Below are positions 9,150-17,930 of a stretch of DNA of 64,000 nucleotides, one piece after another (within the stretch, counting starts at the first letter, position 1; each line of letters starts with the position of its first letter). Source of the DNA: Pyropia yezoensis (lineage: Eukaryota > Rhodophyta > Bangiophyceae > Bangiales > Bangiaceae); contig CM020618.1 in the NCBI GenBank assembly GCA_009829735.1, positions 6,946,627 to 7,010,626 of the forward strand. Direction: 5' to 3'. Position numbers and translations under genes: made by a program. The notes beneath the pieces were generated by a model. That model did not search any database. It had not been told where the DNA came from and saw only the letters and a list, made by a program, of their open reading frames with translations.

Positions 9150-11333
9150 TTACTCGTTTCCCGCCCTTGGTAGGGTGCTGTCCGCCGGGACATCCGGCTG
9201 AGGAGGTGCCCCCTCGACGGCCAGTACTCCACCTGGAGCTGGCTGCCTACCCGGTGCGGGTCCGGGTGCTCGGGGGGGATACCCCCCGGTGGATGCCTTG
9301 CGTTGCGCCGCTGCCCGCCGAGACTCCTCGGGGATGAGTGGGCAGGAAGACACCCAGTGCTGGGGATCCCCACACAACATACATCCGGACGTGCCGGTCC
9401 CCCCTTGAGGTCGCATCGGGGTAGCCCCGTAGCTACGGTTGCCTCCCTCGGGCGCCCGAGTGCCTGCTCCCTGGTAGGCCTTGGGTCCTTGGGTCAACCG
9501 GAACATGGACTCCCCCAACCGGTTGGGTCGGCCCGCAATCTGCGGGGGTGCCTCCGTGCGCACCGCCCATGTTGGCAAGGGTTGGTGAGGGTTACCCGTC
9601 ACCGGGGAGTACCCCGTAGTCCGCACATACGGGACGCGCCGTCCCGTTCCTTCGTTGACCTGGAACTGGGTTCCAGCCGGGGCGATGTACGCTACCGTAC
9701 CATGTTCATCAATCACCGGCGTCGCCGGTAGCAACAGGTGGCCCTGTTGGTCGACTAGAGGGTCACCCTCACCAATAGGGGTATGTTCGGTCGCCACCAG
9801 TACTGGTGCGGCCTTACGTTCCACCTTCTCTTGCCTCGGTACCGGGGTAAGACTGGGCTTGCCTCCCTCACCCTTGGGCTTCGGGGCCAAGGCACACTCC
9901 GGGTGTAGAACCCGGTAGGCGTCCCCTAGGGACTTGCACATATGCATCAGTCGACTGAAGTTCGTCCGTGCCGTGTTAGCGCCCCGTGCGGATATCCGCA
10001 CGTAGTTGGGTACTCCTGCGAACAGGATGGCCCGTAGCTCCCCTTCTCCGAGGAGCTTCCCCAGCTCGTAGTCGAGCTCTTGGATCCGGCGTCCAAACAT
10101 CTCCTCATCCTCCCAGGACTGGGCGGTGGCAGTGCGAAGGGCCCGATAGTGGTCCTCGCACTTGTCCTCACTGAGGTAGCTGCTCAGCAGCTCCTTCAAT
10201 ATCCCACGGTAATCCATGGGGGTGGCCGCGACCCTCATTCCCGGCATCGGGGATGCCTGGCGAAGAATGCCTCGCACCCGTTCATCAACAAAGAACGGGA
10301 GGATCTCCAGGGCCAGCCCCTCGTTAACGAGCGCCTTGTCTGCGGCTGCCTTGAAGCTAGTCAAGAAGCCGATGACTGCCAACGGGCGTCCGTTCGGCCC
10401 CCCGAACATAGGGACTCCCTTCATAAGGGTCTGCATAGAGCGGATCGCCCGATGCGACGTATTACGCATCGATTCCGACACGGTGGTAGAGCGGTCCTCC
10501 AAACGATAACGTTCCGGAGTAAGAACCGACCGGAAGACCTCGTTGACGATCTCCGTGTCAGCGTCCTGGATATCCAGTCGCTTAGCCAGTTGATGAGCGA
10601 ACTCATCGGACTCCATCCGCTTCAGTAGGCTCGCAGTTACCTGCGCGGTCATAGCTTCCACCACTGAAGATGGTACTTCAGGCGTCGGCACCTCGGGAAC
10701 CCGAGTTGCCGGGCCTCCTTCGTCGTGGGGGTACTGCGAGAGGGTACCCCCTCCCCCCATAACCGACTCTCCCCCGGCGTACGTATCTGCCGGGTCGTGT
10801 CCGCGGAGTCCGCTTCGGGTGCTCCGAGCGTATCGCTCCGTGTGACTCCGTTCCAACTCTGCCGACGAGTCGGACCCATACCCCATTGTGTCCGGGGGTT
10901 GTCCAGGAGTAGCAACCCCGGGATTGACCCTGGTGGACTCCGAAAGTAGTCCGGCCGGTTCGAACCGTACCGGTGTGGGAGGAACACGACGGGGTCCCGT
11001 CGTGTGCCGTGTTGACATCAACACTGCCATTGCGTCCTCCGTCCGATCTTGACGGGCGTCGAGCCCGGAAAACCGGGCCTCGATGCGGGCCAATGATGCC
11101 ATCAGGGAATCCCCTGGTGAAGGAGGCGGCGGAGTGAGGTCGGTCGACGACAGTTGAGGCGGGCCCCCGCCTCCTGCCGTCCGAGCCGTGCCAAACGTCG
11201 ATCCGGCACCGGAAAGCATTGGCGTCTCAATGTTATCGATCGGGTTCCCGATCCCGGTTCCCGTAGTCACCTCCGGAGTCGGCGTCGACGCCGATCCGTC
11301 ATCTTGAACGTTCCCCGTCTCTTGGGTAGACAT
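9150..11333 (-). CDS. gag: Element X Gag polyprotein (727 aa)
   Basis: The start is the ATG at 11333 (gactATGtctacc); a GTG two codons upstream is ignored. The N-terminal 230 residues are Ser/Thr/Pro/Gly-rich. The capsid-like middle has the Ty3 retrotransposon gag pattern, with LNEGLALEILPFFVDERVR and a later region around AQSWEDEEMFGRRIQELDYELGKLL. One CCHC zinc knuckle, CMLCGDPQHWVSSC, lies about 80 residues from the end. The last codons are GCG GGA AAC GAG TAA, embedding a -1 slippery heptamer. Gag forms the particle and binds RNA in this class of element. Confidence 0.9.
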   Translation of the reverse strand: MSTQETGNVQDDGSASTPTPEVTTGTGIGNPIDNIETPMLSGAGSTFGTARTAGGGGPPQLSSTDLTPPPPSPGDSLMASLARIEARFSGLDARQDRTEDAMAVLMSTRHTTGPRRVPPTPVRFEPAGLLSESTRVNPGVATPGQPPDTMGYGSDSSAELERSHTERYARSTRSGLRGHDPADTYAGGESVMGGGGTLSQYPHDEGGPATRVPEVPTPEVPSSVVEAMTAQVTASLLKRMESDEFAHQLAKRLDIQDADTEIVNEVFRSVLTPERYRLEDRSTTVSESMRNTSHRAIRSMQTLMKGVPMFGGPNGRPLAVIGFLTSFKAAADKALVNEGLALEILPFFVDERVRGILRQASPMPGMRVAATPMDYRGILKELLSSYLSEDKCEDHYRALRTATAQSWEDEEMFGRRIQELDYELGKLLGEGELRAILFAGVPNYVRISARGANTARTNFSRLMHMCKSLGDAYRVLHPECALAPKPKGEGGKPSLTPVPRQEKVERKAAPVLVATEHTPIGEGDPLVDQQGHLLLPATPVIDEHGTVAYIAPAGTQFQVNEGTGRRVPYVRTTGYSPVTGNPHQPLPTWAVRTEAPPQIAGRPNRLGESMFRLTQGPKAYQGAGTRAPEGGNRSYGATPMRPQGGTGTSGCMLCGDPQHWVSSCPLIPEESRRAAAQRKASTGGYPPRAPGPAPGRQPAPGGVLAVEGAPPQPDVPADSTLPRAGNE
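9156..9162 (-). promoter_or_regulatory. -1 ribosomal frameshift heptamer GGGAAAC (element X)
   Basis: Minus-strand codons GCG GGA AAC give the canonical X XXY YYZ pattern G GGA AAC, two codons before the gag TAA. A -1 slip leads into the open pol frame (CGA GTA AGA GGA AGG ATG ACC). Elements B and D have the same arrangement. Confidence 0.8.
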
Positions 11334-11539
11334 AGTCACAATCAGTCAACCGACGCAACGACCACCACGAATAAGAGAGCGAGGGGGTAGATTGGGGAGA
11401 GTAACAGTAGGTCACAGTCACAGGTAAAAGCTCAACACAATCGATCAGGTCGCAACACCACGAGTACAAGAAAAGGACCGGATCCCTATCCGTGTGCCAG
11501 GGCCGAAGACGGCGTCACCACAAGGGTGACGGAAACCCG
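11334..11539 (-). other. 5' leader of element X between primer-binding site and gag
   Basis: Roughly 200 nt of untranslated leader. I see no conserved structure here beyond short runs. Confidence 0.6.
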
Positions 11540-11557
11540 TCCCCTGCTGCTCCACCA
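11540..11557 (-). other. Primer-binding site of element X
   Basis: Read on the minus strand, TGGTGGAGCAGCAGGGGA begins 1 nt after the 5' LTR. The identical 18 nt follow the 5' LTR of B (52273) and occur upstream of gag in D (57411). It would pair with a tRNA 3' end in ...CTGCTCCACCA. I cannot assign the tRNA. Confidence 0.85.
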
Positions 11558-11558
11558 A

Positions 11559-11921
11559 TGTAGCACAATAGGGATCCGTCGCACGTCCACTCTCAGGGAA
11601 CACTCACCAAGGGGGATCGGCACCAACGTCACCGGGAGGCCAAGGTTGCTGTACTTGGAGCGCAAGCCACGGGACCAAGATGGGAGCCCAAATGGGAGGG
11701 GTTTGTTGTTCTACCTTGGCCGGCGGTGGATTCGCCACCGGCCCCCTCGTTATAAACCCTCGGAGACACTACTAACTACCCTCCACCCCAAGATGCAAGT
11801 CCCTCTGGTCATACGTAACTTATAGATACCGTGACCAGTACGAACTATCAAATTGAAAGTTAAGGGTTAGAAGTAGCCCCCCTGATATTAGGGTCACAAT
11901 ACGGACAACCATATTGCTACA
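11559..11921 (-). repeat. 5' LTR of element X (363 bp)
   Basis: The second copy of the 1098-1460 LTR, followed by the TSD GAGTA. On the minus strand it should carry the sense promoter; the TATA-like CTATAAGT is present. Confidence 0.95.
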
Positions 11922-11926
11922 GAGTA
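11922..11926. repeat. Target-site duplication GAGTA, right copy (element X)
   Basis: Matches 1093-1097. Element A sequence resumes directly after it. Confidence 0.95.
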
Positions 11927-12006
11927 CTTTAAGTCGAAGTGGTACGCAAAAGGGATTTTAACTACAGCCCTAACCCTCTCACTCTCACAACAAGGGCAGC
12001 TGCCAT

Positions 12007-13846
12007 CTAGGCACGCATGCTAGACTTTCCACCACCACGACCCTCGCTCTCACGCGGAGGCGAGCGACGAGACCAACGCCGGTAACGGTCACCACTCTGC
12101 GGTGGAGCAGGCGCCTCCAAGTCGGAGTCGTCGTGAGTCTCTCGATCACGAGTGCGACGACGAGGGCGGCCACTTGCCTGCTTGGTCTTGCGCGCAAGTT
12201 GGTGGCGCGGACGACGGACGGACTCGGCTTCGGACGGGGTGGATGAATCCGACTTGGAGTATGACATCTCGTCATCCGACACGCAGGGAGAGCGCCGCGA
12301 GTGGCGGCGACGTCGACGAGGAGGAGAGTAGGCACGGCTCGCCCGACGCTTGCCGCGCCCAAGTGGGGCCGACGAGGGCATGATGGAGCCGATGCGAGCC
12401 AACTCGGCCTTCATGAATTCCTCAACCGACTCGCAACTTGCAGTCGAGACGACAGTGCGAACGCGCTCTTCAAGTTGATGGGTCTCCGAAGTCTGGAGAG
12501 TCGCTGCCGACGCGCCTAGCCACGAAACGGTGCGCAACAACGTGGTGGTAAGCATCTCAGAAGTCAATGGCGCGGACGGCAACACCAACTTGGGGTAGAC
12601 CGTACGTAGAGTAGCCCCCACGTTGGGGGACACAGGCGTGGATGTCTCGACCGCAATGCCGATCGGGATGTCCCCGTGCGGCTGGAACGGAAAAGGAGGA
12701 AGAGGAGGGGCTCTCCGACTTGGCGGAGCCCGAGGGTAGCCGCGACCTCGAGTTGAGGCCGCCGCGGCACCTTGCACCCGAAGCTCCTCAGGGTCGGCGA
12801 CCGCAACCACAAGGTTCTTCTCCGGGGGCGGCGCAGTGTGGCCCTCCACAACTGGGGCATACGGGGAGTTCCCGATGCCCAACCCCTTCTTGAGTACCAC
12901 GCGACCGTCGTGAAGTTCACGGCCGACCAAGAAAAACTGGCGAAGTGAGCCGTCGCCGTTGGGCCCACGAGAAGGTCGGCGCAACTTGAGCTTGATGCTC
13001 TACCACTCGATGAGCTTGCGGAGCTTCAACATCTCCTCGAGTAGAATGAGTCGACCCGACAAGCACCCCTCAGCAACTTGCCGAGGGGTGAGCTGCTCCA
13101 AACCTTGGATCAGGCGGGGCGGGAGGCGCCAGAACATCCCACGCCTCTGGACGCTGGCCAGCCAGGTCGACATGACCTCGAGGAGCCCCAGTGTTGCCAA
13201 CATGGCAAACACTATGTGGTCCGGGCTAGCCGTCATTATGACGGAGCCAAAGTGGTCCACCAAGCTCGGTAGTAGCGCGGGGAACCCATAGGGGACCTCA
13301 AATTTAGGCCACCACTCGGGCTTTTTTGGGTAGAGTAACTCCTTGTTCGCCGGCGCTTGTTGCGCAAATTCAAGTTGAGCCGAGGTCACCAAGTAGGGAC
13401 CTCGTCGGATGTCCTTCTCCATCCGCACGTCGAAGTCATGGATGAGCGGATCGGAGGTCCTGAGGAACGGGGGGCACGTTGCCCCCCCGTCCCATGTGAA
13501 GGTCGACACGTCGCCGGGGCTCTCTGTGGTACCCCCCGCGGGTCAACAAGTTGTTGACCCGCTGCACATTTTTGACCTCCTCGTCGTCAAAGAAGGCAAA
13601 CTGGTCCGTCTTTACATCGGGAGGGAATCCTACCCTACGGGGGAACTTCTCCCGTAGGCGCCCCCAGATGCTATCCATCGCTGTGTCAACTATGCTGCAG
13701 CGGACAATTGTCAAGCCCTCCTCGTACAGGGGCCAGGGTGGGTAGTACCACCTCCCCAGGGCATCCCGTAGAGTAACGGGGCCTGCCACCACGTCGAGGT
13801 GACGTACCGCTGGACAGCGAGTTGCGCCGCCTGGCGAGTGCAACAC
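12007..13846 (-). pseudogene. Antisense accessory ORF of element A, broken
   Basis: Once X is excised, this region lies just downstream of A's pol and reads against it, the same arrangement as in X. Minus-strand segments 12007-12984 and 13000-13509 share one frame and are separated by a TAG at 13000-13002. Segment 13436-13846 is in another frame, so there is also a frameshift near 13430-13510. The middle segment resembles the X antisense protein (HFGSVIMTAS...LASVQRRGMFWRLPP against YFGSVLASRP...LSVRRQGRLFHLPT). The C-terminal part is Arg/Ser-rich and basic (YSPPRRRRRHSRRS), like an RS or nuclear-targeting tail, and X lacks this tail. No ATG was found for the N terminus, and it is shorter than in X. 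Confidence 0.7.
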
Positions 13847-13890
13847 GCGCCTTCATACCCCTTCCCAGAGCCGACCCGGTAGGTCGAAGC

Positions 13891-13904
13891 TGAGGAGAGG
13901 GGAG
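13891..13904 (+). other. Polypurine tract of element A
   Basis: TGAGGAGAGGGGAG ends immediately before the LTR start TGTGGCAG on the + strand. This fixes the LTR as the 3' LTR of a plus-oriented element. Confidence 0.8.
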
Positions 13905-14372
13905 TGTGGCAGAACTGGCCCCACGCAGGGGGGCAGAGCGCGCCATAATGGGACGGGGGACATCTGGTCTGACTCGTTCCTCCCTTGGCATTTGATCCCG
14001 AATTTCCCGAAGTCAGGGATACTTTGCTTGATAGTAAATCCAACATGGACTTGAGGGGTTTCTGCATTTTACCGTCTTGAATATTCGTGTGGCCCGGTGG
14101 GCATGTGCTGTGGTGGGAGATTCTGAGTGGCAAGATTTTGAGGGCCTCTGGGGGGATAACGGGAGGGACTGCGGGGCTTGGCCTCGCTTCCCTGTCCCGA
14201 CCAAAAAACTGTTGGCCCACACACCATCTTCTTGTTTACGAGTGGGGGGATTGCCCCACAACAGAGACAGCGTGTGTGCTACCTGCACGTCTTCCGGTTC
14301 CCCAGACACGGGAGGCAGCCCTTGTGCATCACCTAAAGTTGGGTACTGGGTGAGCGAGGGTTTTTTGCCACA
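13905..14372 (+). repeat. 3' LTR of element A (468 bp)
   Basis: Runs from TGTGGCAGAACTGG to TTTTGCCACA. It aligns along its length with the 5' LTR of B (51802-52270), with many substitutions. A partial, inverted third copy is at 15387-15481. Confidence 0.85.
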
Positions 14373-15386
14373 GGTGAAGAAATCCGCAAGGACCGTTCAG
14401 CTTGCGGACCCGTTCTGCAAAGCACATCTCGTCTTCATTCTCCTTCTGGTGCGCCTGCGTAAGCTTCTCAAATTCAGAGGCCAACGCGGCTTCATCAATC
14501 ATGGCCCTCAGCAACCAGTTGATGAACTCCAAGGAGGACGTCACCTCACCAGCCCCTCCACTTGAGGAGATGGCATGACGTACACAATCTCCGTCCGTAG
14601 GTCGCCCTTGGTGAGTTCCTGTAGCATGTAGAAAGCCATGCCTTCGCTTATAGCATTGTCCTCACAGGCTTTCGTAAAACGACATAGAAACTCAAAGACA
14701 CGGAGGGGGAGAGTTCCATTCCACTCCGCTTTGTGCCCAAAAGAGAGAGTTACGTTCTTCTTGGCACGGCCCATAGCTCGGGCCTGTGGAGGACCATACG
14801 CCACCGACTTGTTGTGTGGAGGGCGTAGGTTTCACAGTCAAAGATCATCTGGTAGACCGGGTTGGCTGCCTGAATCTTAGGCGGCACCTCACGTTGAGGA
14901 AACAGCCGCTGGGGCAGAGGGGTATACTGACCGGACGTCTCTGCCGTCTGCACCGGCGGCCTAAATGTAGCCCCCGGATTTTCTGTAGGGAGCCCCCCCG
15001 TAGAAGGCGGCCGCCCTGCCGAAGTCATTGTGGCCCTCAAGTTGGGAGGCACGGGGGCCGATCCCTGCTCGGGATGCCCCGTTGCAGGCGTAGGGAGAAG
15101 TGTTCCCTGCGTCTGCGGGCTCGAGAGCCCCACTCCTGTCGGGACATCGAGACCATCTTGCAAACTCGCCACAATATAATTTTATTTGGTATTCGTCATC
15201 ATGACCACCAGTTCCGGCAAAGCCTGCCGGAACACATCAGTCGCCTCCCGACGGACAGTTTCCGCCACGAGAGGGTATCCGACTTCAGTCGAGTCTCCGT
15301 CAGCCTACGGGAGTCCACCTGAGGGGTAACCACGATCCTCTGGGGTCTCAACAGAGGGCAAGGTCGCGAGCCCATCACCGGCCGTT
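14373..15386 (-). pseudogene. Gag of element C, degenerate
   Basis: Three minus-strand frames together cover gag sequence homologous to B gag, for example PLPQRLFPQREVPPKIQA, FDCETYALH, SFGHKAEWNGTLPLRVFEF and AERVRKLNGPCGFLH. At least two frameshifts are needed. At the position where B has a TAG stop (53254), C retains CAG, which shows the B stop is a mutation. Confidence 0.8.
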
Positions 15387-15481
15387 GGGATCAAATGCAA
15401 AGGGAGGAACGGGTCAGACCAGTTGTCTCCCGCCCCAGTATGGTGCGCCCTGCCCCCCTGCGTGGGTCCAGGTCTGCCACA
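15387..15481 (-). repeat. Partial LTR of element C
   Basis: The reverse complement of this segment matches the first about 95 bp of the A and B LTRs (TGTGGCAG... to CATTTGATCCC). Confidence 0.75.
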
Positions 15482-16080
15482 GACGGACCACCTTTCCAGT
15501 GAGAGGCGCCCGCTACTCATTATGGACGTGGATTACATCGCGCCCATTCTTTTGCACGCGACGCATGGCGGCAGGGGGCATCCTCGTATCCTCGGGGCTA
15601 AAGCGGCCGTGTTCGAACATGTATTTGAGTCAGCTAGCGAGTACGCCTCAGAAATGGCGGAGGTTCTCCGATCTGACGGGGTGTGGCTCTTGCGCCGTTC
15701 TATGGCGGAGCTCTCTCAAACAAGAAATGCCACAAGATCTCCGAAAAGCTGGAGCTACTGTGCGTTCTGCTTGATACGCATGATTCTCCTGCTCCGGCGC
15801 GTGCCTACCGCAATTTGTGCGCGCTATGGGCCTCCATCACCCCTGTGCTCAACCGTGCAGAGAACAATTGTCCTCCGGAGGAGCGCCCCAGCTTCCGCGA
15901 ACGAGTGGCGGAGCTGGTTGACAAGAATGTGGCGGACTTCCAGTGGTGCAGTGTCATCCCCAAGTTCTACGTCCTCTGCTGTCATGCGCCTGACTTCTTG
16001 GACACACACAGATCCATCGGGCGTTTGAATCAGTAAGGACTGGAGGTGTGTCATGGGCACGACAACCAGAACAACAAGGC
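15482..16080 (+). pseudogene. Decayed ORF of unknown (probably mobile-element) origin
   Basis: Two overlapping + frames carry non-random protein: 15522-15735 (MDVDYIAPILLHATHGGRGH, FEHVFESASEYASEM) and 15683-16036 (KLELLCVLLDTHDSP, FYVLCCHAPDFLDTHRSIGR). The second frame ends at a TAA (16034-16036), after which the same frame reads GLEVCHGHDNQNNKAL before the next stop. The shape 'P-K-F-x-hydrophobic-x-C-H-x-x-D-F ... S-x-G-R ... E' resembles C-terminal regions of some large transposon-encoded proteins. I cannot name a family. Confidence 0.4.
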
Positions 16081-16475
16081 GCTATGAGGACCCACATTTT
16101 TGGACCGGTGTGCACAGCTGCTGCAGAAGGCGGCAGTTGTGCGTGGCTAACGAGTCCGGCTCTATTCGAGGCAAGTGCGGGCCGTCAGCGGCCGCTGGGG
16201 CTCCCGGATCGACGAAGAAGACAGACATGGGGAATCCAAGGAACAAGGTAGCTGCCGGATCCGTTCCAGGCGCGTCTGCTGCCTGCACTGAAAGGCGCGA
16301 TGCGGAGGTGGACCTGTGGGCGGACAACTTGGCTAGTGCAGCATGGAATAAGATGGCTGCTCACCGCCGACGCAAGAGAAAGAAAGCTGCCACGGCGGTC
16401 CACTCTGCCAAGACCGAGAGCGCGTTCATGGCTGCCGTAAAGGACGAGTTTTTTGCGTTGTTGCTGGACAGTTAA
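16053..16475 (+). other. Unrecognised 140-aa ORF, possibly the tail of the decayed ORF upstream
   Basis: An ATG ORF overlapping the end of the previous remnant in another frame. It is basic (AAHRRRKRKKAATA) and ends in FFALLLDS. I see no family match. It could be a frameshifted continuation of the upstream protein rather than a separate gene. Confidence 0.3.
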
Positions 16476-17574
16476 GCTTGCGTTTTCCTTGTGCGGTCCC
16501 ATGTCTCAACATGATCTCTCTCTGTTTCCGCAAAGCCTCCTTGTGGGCCTTTGATGCCCCTACAGCAGCGGGCCGCTGCATGGTCTTGCTCGTCCTCTCT
16601 CTTCAGTGGCCTATGTGTGACATTGCCTGATGATACCTTTCTACCAGCAGTGGCTGTGTGTGGACGTGAAGAGTACCGAGCCTTTAGAGTGAGAAGGAGC
16701 CCTCCTTGTCATGTCTGATTTTAACCTGAGCTCCTCGCCATAGAGTCTCCTGGCGACGATGCTCGACTTCCGCGTGACACGTTATCCGAAGCCTGGTATA
16801 CTTCGTGTGTGTTCAGAATGCGGCAAGGTTGCTCCTGACTGCGAGCTCTGGGCCAATGGCTGACGCGGAATCGCTCTGAGCATTAGTGTCCGCACTCGGG
16901 CCGGGTCTCCTGGGGATGATTCTCTTTCCCTCGCCGGCTTTCTTGTGATGGCACTGATGGCCGGCCGGACTCTTTCGCCCGGATTAGTCGGGACCTGCCC
17001 CACCGGCTGGAACGACCCGTGCAGGGGAGATCAGCTGGAGAGACGGGCAGGGGCCGAAGAGGGATATGGCTGGCCCGCACGTGGACCGGAGTGTAGGGTC
17101 GCTGGGCGCGAGTGTTAGCGGATACCTATGTGCGCGTGGGGGTGCCCGCTGCCTCCTCTTCGTAAAATCATGTTGCAGTTTCCCAATTTTGTCCCATGTG
17201 GACAAGAGCAAGAACACACGGTGTCTGACCATCGATAAGCCTCAGATGATGCCTCTCGGGGTAATGACAGCTCTGCATAAAAGTATCAAGTCGTCGTCGG
17301 GCCGTCGTGGAGTGGTCGTAGGGTGGCCGGCGTGTGGTCGTAAGGTGGTCGTCGGGTTGTGCCAATCCCATCTGCTTTGAGCTGTGGGGCTAAAACCCTG
17401 TGACTTGCAGATCATGATCTGCAGTGCACTCGACGTGTTTACGCCCACGGGCCCGGCAATGCGGCCCCAGTGACCCTGTGAGGGACGTTTTCCTGTTCGC
17501 GCCCTGCAAGTCGTTTGCAATAGCGACGCCCTTGAAAGGGGAATCGGCGGCTACGATGGTCGCATCATGAGGGT
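16476..17574. other. Gene-poor spacer
   Basis: Mixed-composition sequence with only short overlapping ORFs on both strands. No supported gene, RNA or clear repeat was seen. Confidence 0.5.
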
Positions 17575-17930
17575 CCATTGTTGTACGAACAGTGCGATCA
17601 GGGGCATTTTCGGGATTTTTGACCACTTCGAGGGGAAACCAGGCACCGGCTGAGCGCGTCACACTGTTCTTGACAGAGAGGACTAGGGATGGAGGGAGAA
17701 CCGGAAAGATCCGACGAAAAGTCAGGAGTGCTTTGACGAACCAGCGTTCGTTGCGAGAGCTGTGGTGGAAGCAGCCACTGATCAGCTTTCTTCGACAGAA
17801 GTGCTGCACTACGCCCTCAGCGAGCTCTCTGCTGCCAGCATGCGACTGGCCCTCGCTCTTGCACACTTGCTCTGGCCCTTGTACCCGTGAGACAAAAGTC
17901 GAAAAACTGCAACACTTGCGTGTGCTCGAT
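17575..17930 (+). repeat. Left arm of a diverged inverted duplication
   Basis: This arm is homologous to the reverse complement of 20470-20815. Shared blocks include AACAGTGCG near the outer end, ATTTTTGACCAC against ATTTTTAGCCGC, and CCAGCGTTCG against AGCAGCGTTCC. Translations also align (VRSGAFSGFLTTSRG with VRSEIFSRFLAASKG; LTNQRS with LTKQRS). The conserved reading is too short and broken to call a gene. Confidence 0.6.

Larger units (their letters stand above)
1098..11921 (-). mobile_element. Ty3/gypsy chromovirus, element X, complete, nested in element A
   Basis: A complete 10,824 bp LTR retrotransposon in minus orientation: 5' LTR (11559-11921), primer-binding site, gag (11333-9150), pol (9141-4975) with protease, RT, RNase H, integrase and chromodomain, a 24-bp minisatellite, an oppositely oriented ORF (2048-4495), polypurine tract and 3' LTR (1098-1460). 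The flanking TSD is GAGTA. The LTRs are 363 bp each and nearly identical; one visible difference is CTGTCC versus CTGTAC near the middle. All ORFs are open, so insertion was recent and the copy may be competent. A truncated relative, X', lies at 56086-56762. Confidence 0.95.
1..14372 (+). mobile_element. Ty3/gypsy chromovirus, element A (5' part outside the window, split by element X)
   Basis: Element A is read on the + strand. Its integrase and chromodomain end lies at 1-1051. It is interrupted at 1098 by element X, which duplicated GAGTA (1093-1097 and 11922-11926). It continues with an antisense accessory ORF remnant, a polypurine tract and a 3' LTR (13905-14372). Removing X leaves roughly 3.5 kb of A in the window. 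Its LTR belongs to the same family as the 5' LTR of element B (TGTGGCAG...TGCCACA, about 468 bp). Both its pol and its accessory ORF carry stops and frameshifts, so this copy is dead. Immediately right of the LTR comes minus-strand gag of element C, so A appears to have inserted into C. Confidence 0.85.
14373..15481 (-). mobile_element. Ty3/gypsy element C remnant (minus), interrupted by element A
   Basis: The LTR start (15481 reading leftward, TGTGGCAG) runs about 95 bp and then joins directly to internal gag sequence. Most of the LTR, the primer site, the leader and the gag N terminus are therefore missing. Gag continues to 14373, where A's LTR begins. The family is the same as A and B. Confidence 0.75.
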
